From the NCBI GenBank assembly GCA_009779295.1, contig WREN01000122.1, positions 1-6,850 on the forward strand: a DNA stretch of 6,850 nt. Reading direction: 5' to 3'. Made by a program: the position numbers and the translations under genes. This document shows positions 1-5,152 of this stretch, in pieces. The DNA is from Oscillospiraceae bacterium. GTDB lineage: Bacteria; Bacillota; Clostridia; Oscillospirales; CAG-272. The stretch's first letter is position 1. Each line of letters opens with the position of its first letter. Under the pieces are notes generated by a model that was given only the letters and a program-made list of their open reading frames with translations, ran no database searches and was not told where the DNA came from.

Positions 1-1167
1 ACGGTTCTCTCCGGCCGCCCAATGGAATTGTCGCTTGCGCCGGAAATAATGGGGCGGATATTCGGCGGTTCGGGCAAGCCGATCGACGGTTTGGGCGACG
101 TTTACCCCGTGATGACGCGCAATATAAACGGTTTACCGATAAATCCGGTATCGCGAGTATATCCGAAAAACTATATCAGCACGGGAATTTCGTCAATCGA
201 CACGTTATGTACTCTCATCCGCGGGCAAAAACTGCCGATATTTTCGGGTTCGGGCATGAAACACAACGAACTCGCCGTACAAATCGTGCAGCAAGCGCGA
301 ACGGTTTCGGATGATGGGACGAAGTTCGCAATCGTTTTTGCGGCGATGGGCGTTAAAAACGACGTAGCGGAATTTTTCAAACGTTCGTTCGCGTCTACAG
401 GCGCGATTGACAGAGTCGTGATGTTTCTCAATCTCTCCAACGACCCCATCATTGAACGTATCCTAACGCCGCGGCTGGCGTTGACCGCCGCGGAATACTT
501 GGCGTTCGAGCTTGATATGCACATCCTCGTCGTGATGACGGACATGACCTCCTACGCCGAAGCGGTACGCGAATTCAGCTCGTCGAAGGGCGAACTCCCC
601 GGAAGGAAAGGATTCCCCGGTTATTTGTACTCGGATTTGTCCTCTATGTACGAGCGCGCGGGAATAATCGACGGAAAAGCCGGCTCTATAACGCAAATCC
701 CTATCCTCACCATGCCGAACGACGATATAACACATCCGGTTCCCGACCTCACCGCGTATATCACCGAGGGGCAGATCGTTTTAGACCGCGAACTCGACGG
801 GCTTGGGATCTATCCTCCGGTTAATATTCTCCTGTCGCTTTCGCGGTTGATGAAGGACGGAATCGGCGCGGAGTATACGCGGGAAGACCATTCGGCTCTC
901 GCAAACCAACTCTTTACGGCGTATTCGCGCGTTCAGGACGCGCGCGCGCTTGCGTCTGTTATCGGCGAAAGCGAACTTTCGAAAATCGATCAGAAATATA
1001 TCAAATTCGGAAATGAATTTGAAAAAACGTTTATAAGTCAGACGATGGATGAAAATCGGAGTATCGGGCAATCGCTTGATTTGGGTTGGAAATTGCTGTC
1101 GCTGCTGCCTGAAAGCGAGCTTGACCGCGTTGATAAAGAAACGCTGGAAAAACATTATGGTGTATAA
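1..1167 (+). CDS. ntpB: V/A-type ATPase subunit B, 5'-truncated by the window edge
   Basis: This is the non-catalytic nucleotide-binding B subunit of the V1/A1 head. It alternates with catalytic A subunits in the hexamer that couples ATP turnover to Na+ or H+ transport. The frame is open from base 1, and residues before the first ATG (position 22) already match the family, so the true start lies upstream. About 75-80 N-terminal residues of the usual ~460 are missing. Visible family marks are MGRIFGGSGKPIDG, the degenerate P-loop-like stretch FSGSGMKHNELA (about 241-276; relatives usually have GSGLPHNE), ITQIPILTMPNDDITHP, LSRLMKDGIG with TREDH, and IKFGNEFEKTFISQ near the end. The gene overlaps subunit D by 11 bp, which indicates a shared operon and translational coupling. 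Identity is near certain; ion specificity cannot be read from this subunit. Confidence 0.97.
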   Translation, partial: TVLSGRPMELSLAPEIMGRIFGGSGKPIDGLGDVYPVMTRNINGLPINPVSRVYPKNYISTGISSIDTLCTLIRGQKLPIFSGSGMKHNELAVQIVQQARTVSDDGTKFAIVFAAMGVKNDVAEFFKRSFASTGAIDRVVMFLNLSNDPIIERILTPRLALTAAEYLAFELDMHILVVMTDMTSYAEAVREFSSSKGELPGRKGFPGYLYSDLSSMYERAGIIDGKAGSITQIPILTMPNDDITHPVPDLTAYITEGQIVLDRELDGLGIYPPVNILLSLSRLMKDGIGAEYTREDHSALANQLFTAYSRVQDARALASVIGESELSKIDQKYIKFGNEFEKTFISQTMDENRSIGQSLDLGWKLLSLLPESELDRVDKETLEKHYGV

Positions 1168-1774
1168 ACAGGTTTACCCAACCAAGGGTAATTTATTAAA
1201 CACGAAAAAATCTTTAGAACTTGCGCGTACCGGATATGATTTAATGGATCGCAAACGCAACATTCTCATTAAAAAGATGATGTCGCTCATTAAAAACGCG
1301 GAAGAATTGCAGGATTTGATTTATAAAACATACGAAGAAGCATATAAAATGCTCGGGAACGCCGTCGTCACTTTGGGGAATATCGACGATATTGCCCGGT
1401 TGATACCTGTTGAGAATAGTGTAAACGTCAGTTTTCTCAGCGTGATGGGTGTTGAAATCCCTGAAATAACGCTGGAAACAAAAGAAATAAAGAATTATTT
1501 CGGTTACGACCAAACTAATTCTTTGCTTGACGAAGCGTATATTAAATTCGAAGAGGTTAAACGTTACACGGTCATGTTTTGCGAGATTGAAAACGCGGTT
1601 TTCTATCTTGCGCACGGTATCAAAAAAACGCAGAAACGCGCAAACGCGTTGAAATCCGTGATTATCCCGAGATTTGAATATATCGTTCACTATATCACTA
1701 ACGCGCTTGAGGAGAAGGATCGCGAGGAGTTTTTCAGAATGAAAGTTTTAAAGAAGAAAAAATTGATCGATTGA
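1157..1774 (+). CDS. ntpD: V/A-type ATPase subunit D (central rotor shaft)
   Basis: This 205-residue protein is the central-stalk subunit whose two long helices form the rotating coiled coil inside the A3B3 head. The start MVYKQVYPTKGNLL was chosen because subunit D proteins begin this way, with the PTKGNL motif a few residues in. A longer in-frame extension to position 1049 would lie inside subunit B coding sequence. Typical features are the N-terminal helix with GYDLMDRKRNILI and the C-terminal helix with GIKKTQKRANALKSVIIPR, ending EFFRMKVLKKKK. It overlaps the B stop by 11 bp and has only a weak Shine-Dalgarno, consistent with coupled translation. No ATPase gene follows it. This fits the clostridial-style order in which D closes the operon (I-K-E-C-F-A-B-D) rather than the chlamydia/spirochete order in which I and K follow D. 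No clear terminator is seen. Confidence 0.96.
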   Translation: MVYKQVYPTKGNLLNTKKSLELARTGYDLMDRKRNILIKKMMSLIKNAEELQDLIYKTYEEAYKMLGNAVVTLGNIDDIARLIPVENSVNVSFLSVMGVEIPEITLETKEIKNYFGYDQTNSLLDEAYIKFEEVKRYTVMFCEIENAVFYLAHGIKKTQKRANALKSVIIPRFEYIVHYITNALEEKDREEFFRMKVLKKKKLID

Positions 1775-2518
1775 ATTTTTCCTCGCGGCGATCAAATCAA
1801 AAATCCTATCGAGATCGCCTTTGAACGGGTTGATACTCGTCCGCGCGCCCGGATTTATTTGCGTGCCGATGTTCACGCGCAGGGTAGGGTATTCCTTGCC
1901 GGTTACGGTGAAATCCAGCACGCGGATGGTTTTGTATTTGTACTTGATAGTGTCGAAATGGACGTAACGCTCGATTTTCAGCGACTTCGCGAACGCGTGA
2001 ATCGCATGGGCGATCTCAAGGCTCTCGTCGCTTACGCGCCGGAGCAGTTCGTCATAATTCGGCGAGTAGCTTTTGAAAAGCTGGCGGAATTCGCAGTGCG
2101 CGAAATGATGGCGACCGGGCGTTTTCCGCATATTCGGCGATTGCTCCATCGTTGCCATCGCGTGAATCATTTGCGGATATTTTTCATTTATTAAAGTTTC
2201 AGGATTCAATCCCGTGCGCTCCAACGGTGTGAGACAATCTGCATCCTTTATCTTTCTGTTAAGAGCAATACTTTCAAGCGTGTCGCGGTATTGCCGCGCC
2301 GTGAATGGCGTATAGAGTTCCGCGTTGGCGTACATATCCTCGCAGAGTTCGTTGAAATATGCGTACCATTGATAGCAACCTTCAAGCACGTCGGACGTGC
2401 ATTTTTCTTTTACGGCGGCGGTCAGTGAAACTTCCGGTGGCACAAGTCCGACCGCCCACCACCAGACCTCCCTGTGGAAATCCGATGGAAATTCGCTTTG
2501 ATTTTTATCGAACAGCAT
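1748..2518 (-). CDS. Unrecognised 256-residue protein
   Basis: I do not recognise this family. The reading frame extends upstream to an ATG at 2584, but the ATG at 2518 is preferred because an AAAAAGGAGAA ribosome binding site lies 9 nt before it. The upstream 22 codons would also run into the divergent promoter. The protein looks soluble, with no signal peptide or membrane span. Visible features are an aromatic patch REVWWWAVGL (16-25), a cysteine-containing helical region (40-60), a histidine-rich motif GRHHFAHCEF (135-144), and a probable beta-rich C-terminal part (about 190-225, IRVLDFTVTG then TLRVNIGTQINPG). The regular codon structure and good ribosome binding site support a real gene. 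Its last 27 bp overlap the end of ntpD tail to tail. It is divergent from the XRE gene, making it a possible target of that regulator (inference). Confidence 0.8.
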   Translation of the reverse strand: MLFDKNQSEFPSDFHREVWWWAVGLVPPEVSLTAAVKEKCTSDVLEGCYQWYAYFNELCEDMYANAELYTPFTARQYRDTLESIALNRKIKDADCLTPLERTGLNPETLINEKYPQMIHAMATMEQSPNMRKTPGRHHFAHCEFRQLFKSYSPNYDELLRRVSDESLEIAHAIHAFAKSLKIERYVHFDTIKYKYKTIRVLDFTVTGKEYPTLRVNIGTQINPGARTSINPFKGDLDRIFDLIAARKNSIDQFFLL

Positions 2519-2526
2519 TTTAAAAT

Positions 2527-2536
2527 TCTCCTTTTT
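2527..2536 (-). promoter_or_regulatory. Ribosome binding site that fixes the start of the orphan gene
   Basis: Read on the minus strand this is AAAAAGGAGA, with the GGAG core at 2531-2528, 9 nt before the ATG at 2518. No comparable site precedes the farther upstream ATG at 2584, so the internal start is favoured. Confidence 0.8.
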
Positions 2537-2556
2537 CAATTCACGTTTCACTTGAT

Positions 2557-2565
2557 AAAATATCA
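2557..2565 (-). promoter_or_regulatory. Possible weak extended -10 promoter for the orphan gene
   Basis: The minus strand reads TGATATTTT, an extended -10 (TGn) with a 4/6 match to TATAAT. It lies about 40 bp upstream of the gene's ATG. No good -35 hexamer sits 16-18 bp upstream. It is the best candidate in the interval, but it is weak. Confidence 0.3.
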
Positions 2566-2577
2566 CGAAATGATTGT

Positions 2578-2606
2578 TTGACATTTGGTAATTTATGATT
2601 TACAAT
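2578..2606 (+). promoter_or_regulatory. Sigma-A-type promoter of the XRE regulator
   Basis: A perfect -35 TTGACA (2578-2583) and a 5/6 -10 TACAAT (2601-2606) are separated by exactly 17 bp. The expected start of transcription is near 2613, giving a leader of about 40 nt before the ATG at 2654. The ribosome binding site TGAGGT (2641-2646) lies 7 nt before that ATG. Confidence 0.8.
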
Positions 2607-2613
2607 AGTATCA

Positions 2614-2627
2614 GAATCGATTCGAAT
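2614..2627 (+). promoter_or_regulatory. Palindromic candidate operator
   Basis: GAATCGATTC (2614-2623) is a perfect 10-bp palindrome, and ATTCGAAT (2620-2627) is an overlapping 8-bp palindrome. Together they sit at the expected transcription start of the XRE gene. XRE-family repressors often bind short palindromes at their own promoters. Autoregulation here is inference, and short palindromes of this kind also occur by chance. Confidence 0.35.
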
Positions 2628-2653
2628 AAAATTAATTAAATGAGGTAAAACAA

Positions 2654-3703
2654 ATGTCAGTATATTTTAGTGAAAAATTCAAACAGTTGCGCAAAGATAA
2701 AGATTTAACGCAGGAGCAAATCGCGGATATTTTCCACGTGTCGCCTCAATCCGTCAGCCGTTGGGAAACGGGCGCGAACTACCCCGACGTGGAAATTTTG
2801 CCGCATTTGGCGATATTTTTTAAAGTCACGGTTGATGAGTTGCTCGGAACCGAAGCAATACTCGGTGAGGAAAAAGCGAAAGAATACATTCGCGATATTC
2901 GGAATCTGCTTAACTCTGGGAAAGTAAATGAGTCAATAGAATTAGCGCGTAAAGCTGTAAAGGAATATCCTTTGAATTATGATTTACAAGGGCTTCTTAT
3001 GCACGCATTAATTACAGGAAATTCCGACGGAAAATTTAAAGATGAAATAATATCAATAAGCGAAAGGATAATAAATAATAACCCCAATAATTTGGGAATT
3101 AAATGGGAGCTTATTAGGCAGTATTCAATTGGGGGCATGAAAGAAGAAGCGAAAAAAATCGTATATACTTTACCCAGTGAAGCATATTTCACGCAGGATT
3201 TAACTATGAAATATGTATTAGAAGGCGAAGAATTAACAAATGATTTAAAATTGCGTATCATAAGATTCACAATAATTTTGTGCGATTTAATCGGAATGTA
3301 CGCGAATACAGCGGATTTGGATTTGTTGCAAACGATTGAGTGCATGAAAGCGGTGCAACAAATTGAAAATTTGGCATTACCAATAGCTGGTGAAAAAACA
3401 GACCACATTAACAATGCGTTTAATAACATCCACATAGCAAAATTATACTGCGAAGCAAGTGAAATTGAAAACGCATTGCTATATGTTGAAAAAGCTGTAC
3501 AAGATTCGATGTATCATCTTGAAATTATGTACACACCGGATGAACATGGGAATAATTCTTTTCCGTGGTCTACACCACGCAATTTACCTTGGATTCTGTG
3601 GAAAGACCATCTAATGAAACCGCAGTTCGATATTATCAGAAACGACGAGAGGTTCATCAAATGCTTCGAATTGCTCAAGGCGAATTCTCACGAATTGAAG
3701 TGA
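2654..3703 (+). CDS. XRE-family transcriptional regulator with helical repeat C-terminal domain
   Basis: This 349-residue cytoplasmic protein has an N-terminal Cro/C1-type helix-turn-helix (about residues 8-65). It contains LRKDKDLTQEQIADIFHVS, the recognition-helix region PQSVSRWETG, and YPDVEILPHLAIFF followed by VDELLG, all standard for this class. After a linker, residues 77 to about 300 are helical and TPR-like (RDIRNLLNSGKVNESIELA, RKAVKEYPLN), probably a sensory or dimerisation part. No enzymatic motif is seen. The start has a good AGGT-type ribosome binding site and a strong promoter upstream. The DNA-binding part is visibly richer in GC than the AT-rich C-terminal part, a mosaic look. 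Its 3' end overlaps the FAD oxidoreductase gene by 16 bp tail to tail. Regulated genes are unknown; the divergent orphan gene is the nearest candidate. Confidence 0.92.
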   Translation: MSVYFSEKFKQLRKDKDLTQEQIADIFHVSPQSVSRWETGANYPDVEILPHLAIFFKVTVDELLGTEAILGEEKAKEYIRDIRNLLNSGKVNESIELARKAVKEYPLNYDLQGLLMHALITGNSDGKFKDEIISISERIINNNPNNLGIKWELIRQYSIGGMKEEAKKIVYTLPSEAYFTQDLTMKYVLEGEELTNDLKLRIIRFTIILCDLIGMYANTADLDLLQTIECMKAVQQIENLALPIAGEKTDHINNAFNNIHIAKLYCEASEIENALLYVEKAVQDSMYHLEIMYTPDEHGNNSFPWSTPRNLPWILWKDHLMKPQFDIIRNDERFIKCFELLKANSHELK

Positions 3704-4890
3704 ATCAAAACGTTCTGGCTTTCTAATATTCCCTGCAATTCTTTTACATCAATATCAATAATGCTTTTTCCCGTTTGTATGGCTAACGCACTTGCGTTTC
3801 CTGCGGCCTGACCTGTGATTATAGCGGGCGGAATCACGCGCACAACATCCCAAGCGTAGCCTTCGCCGGAAATACTTCTGCCCGCTGTGATCAGGTTGTC
3901 GAAACCCGTCTTTACAAGCGTCCTGTAGGGAATTTCAAACAGGTAATCCTTGCGGTCGAAATCGCAAATCGCCGCGATGGAATCGTCGAAATGCTTATAC
4001 GCGTCGTCGGGCGTGAGCGTGTAATCGCCGTCGATACGGCGCGTCGTTCTGAACTGCGCCATGGCAGGAACCGTGACAATATCGCGGGTTTTCCTGTCAT
4101 CTTTTTTTATTTTGTTCAGCACTTCGATGTGATTCTCAACGATGTAATTCGTAACGTCCGCGCCGTCCGTGCCTTTCCAAAACGGCTTGCCTTCGGGGTG
4201 ATTCTTACCGTATAAGTTCGCGTTGCCGCCGTAATACTGCACGAGCAGACGCGAAATATCTTCTTTTTCGATTGCCGTTTTACAGCTATTCATATTCGCG
4301 CCGAACACAAAGAAGGTGTTGTAGTTGTTACCCTGAATGGTCGGAACGCCAGCACGGTATAAAACATCGGCGTCGCCCGTCGTGTCAACGACTATCTTCG
4401 CGCCGTAATAACTGCGCCCGGATTTGTTTTCGACAATCAATCCGGCGCAATGATTCCCTTCCATGACAGGTTTGGAAATGATCGTGTCGAACAGAATCTC
4501 CACGCCTTCGTCTTTTATAAATTCCGTGAGCGCCAATGTGAAAACCCCGTGCGAAAATTTCGAAACGTATCTTGATTTTTTCTCCGGTACATCGTTTTTC
4601 CATTCTTCCGGAATTGTATCGTAGCCGTATTTGATCGCCAATTGGAGCAATTCATCGTTCATGCCTTTAATGATTTGCGTTCCGCGGCCGTCGCACATCG
4701 GAACAAACCAGTTCACAAGCCCTATAGTAGCCAAACCGCCGAGACTTATCGTTTTTTCAATCAGCAGAACGTTCCTGCCCATTCTCCGTGCGGATACCGC
4801 CGCCGCTACGCCCGCGACTCCGCCGCCCGCGACAATTATATCGTAATCGCCAATGTGAGGAATCGATTCTTTGATTTCAATCGTTTTCAT
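3688..4890 (-). CDS. FAD-dependent oxidoreductase (FAD_oxidored-type family)
   Basis: This 400-residue flavoprotein has an N-terminal dinucleotide-binding fold: DYDIIVAGGGVAG (GGGVAG at 22-27), an acidic residue ending strand 2 in LLIEK (E45), and the second glycine pair SLGGLAT (51-52). A central segment has VVDTTGDADVLYRAGVP. The C-terminal FAD-binding motif is ITAGRSISGEGYAWDVVR (about 334-351), followed by ITGQAAGNA. This matches the large family of predicted FAD-dependent dehydrogenases near Pfam FAD_oxidored; the substrate cannot be inferred. There is no signal peptide, so it is probably cytoplasmic. The ATG at 4890 was chosen because the flavin fold begins soon after and GGAGGT lies 8 nt upstream. 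A longer frame to 5019 would only translate the repeat element. Its 3' end overlaps the XRE gene by 16 bp. Confidence 0.93.
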   Translation of the reverse strand: MKTIEIKESIPHIGDYDIIVAGGGVAGVAAAVSARRMGRNVLLIEKTISLGGLATIGLVNWFVPMCDGRGTQIIKGMNDELLQLAIKYGYDTIPEEWKNDVPEKKSRYVSKFSHGVFTLALTEFIKDEGVEILFDTIISKPVMEGNHCAGLIVENKSGRSYYGAKIVVDTTGDADVLYRAGVPTIQGNNYNTFFVFGANMNSCKTAIEKEDISRLLVQYYGGNANLYGKNHPEGKPFWKGTDGADVTNYIVENHIEVLNKIKKDDRKTRDIVTVPAMAQFRTTRRIDGDYTLTPDDAYKHFDDSIAAICDFDRKDYLFEIPYRTLVKTGFDNLITAGRSISGEGYAWDVVRVIPPAIITGQAAGNASALAIQTGKSIIDIDVKELQGILESQNVLIHFNS

Positions 4891-4898
4891 GTTTTTGC

Positions 4899-4904
4899 AC
4901 CTCC
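4899..4904 (-). promoter_or_regulatory. Ribosome binding site fixing the oxidoreductase start
   Basis: The minus strand reads GGAGGT, 8 nt before the ATG at 4890-4888. It lies just outside the terminal inverted repeat of the adjoining element, so the element insertion left the ribosome binding site intact. Confidence 0.9.
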
Positions 4905-4907
4905 GAA

Positions 4908-5039
4908 TAAAAACACCCGCCGCCTGCATCGCCAACAAGTTGGTGTTGGCACACCTTTTTGCGAAAGAGGGCAAAGAAACGTTCCAATTCCCAGCCCTCT
5001 TTTGTAAAGAGGGTGGCACCGCAGTGCCGGGTGTTTTTA
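4908..5039. repeat. 132-bp MITE-like element with terminal inverted repeats and internal hairpins
   Basis: The ends TAAAAACACCCG (4908-4919) and CGGGTGTTTTTA (5028-5039) are perfect 12-bp inverted repeats, and the element begins and ends with TA. Internal stems are GCCAACA/TGTTGGC (4931-4937 with 4944-4950, 6-nt loop), CCCTCTTT/AAAGAGGG (4995-5002 with 5006-5013, 3-nt loop) and GGCAC/GTGCC (5015-5019 with 5024-5028, 4-nt loop). AAAGAGGGC at 4964-4972 can compete for the 4994-5002 strand. No convincing gene lies inside. Small size, terminal inverted repeats, TA edges and strong folding suggest a non-autonomous mobile element or dispersed intergenic repeat. It occupies the 5' leader of the oxidoreductase gene, between promoter and ribosome binding site. 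Copy number cannot be judged from one window. Confidence 0.7.
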
Positions 5040-5042
5040 CCT

Positions 5043-5071
5043 ATTATATCACACTCTCAATATTTTTACAA
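5043..5071 (-). promoter_or_regulatory. Promoter of the FAD oxidoreductase gene
   Basis: On the minus strand, -35 TTGTAA (5071-5066, 4/6) and a perfect -10 TATAAT (5048-5043) are separated by 17 bp, with an extended -10 TGA immediately upstream. Transcription should start near 5036. Almost the whole repeat element would then be the roughly 145-nt leader of the mRNA. Confidence 0.75.
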
Positions 5072-5108
5072 TAAGTTTTTAATATATGACATATTGTTGT
5101 CAGGATGG

Positions 5109-5119
5109 TGTGGTATAAT
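5109..5119 (+). promoter_or_regulatory. Extended -10 promoter of the Cys-rich/ATPase operon
   Basis: TGTGGTATAAT (5109-5119) is a complete extended -10 (TRTGn followed by consensus TATAAT). No good -35 lies at 16-18 bp; ATGACA at 5086-5091 is too far. Extended -10 promoters can work without a -35. Transcription should start near 5126, leaving a leader of about 27 nt. Confidence 0.65.
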
Positions 5120-5139
5120 GGGGAAAATGGTTAGGGAAA

Positions 5140-5145
5140 GAGGGG
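5140..5145 (+). promoter_or_regulatory. Ribosome binding site before a non-AUG start
   Basis: GAGGGG (5140-5145) lies 7-9 nt before ATA at 5153, normal initiation spacing. The two nearby ATGs (5118, 5127) are in another frame, which stops at 5154-5156. The site therefore points to initiation in the Cys-rich frame at ATA (5153) or ATC (5156). Confidence 0.5.
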
Positions 5146-5152
5146 ATTTGAA

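Noticed and set aside
1756..1795. Minus-strand stem TTGATCG/CGATCAA followed by six T, a possible terminator of the orphan gene
   Set aside because: The 7-bp stem is AT-rich with a 19-nt loop, and the T run falls before the stop codon, so it is too weak and misplaced. There is no T run on the plus strand to serve ntpD either.
1859..2194. 111-codon plus-strand frame opposite the orphan gene
   Set aside because: It has no ribosome binding site, lies wholly within the orphan's antisense strand, and shows the Arg/Val-rich composition typical of shadow frames.
4272..5007. Several plus-strand frames of 60-120 codons opposite the oxidoreductase gene
   Set aside because: These are shadows of a well-supported flavoprotein gene and of the repeat. 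Their composition is not protein-like and they lack ribosome binding sites.
4908..5019. N-terminal extension of the oxidoreductase reading frame to an ATG at 5019
   Set aside because: It would translate the hairpin-rich repeat into sequence unlike flavoproteins. The ATG at 4890 has an ideal GGAGGT and sits properly before the flavin-binding fold.
4908..5039. CRISPR array or transposase-carrying insertion sequence
   Set aside because: There are no regularly spaced direct repeats and no transposase frame; the structure is inverted repeats and hairpins only.
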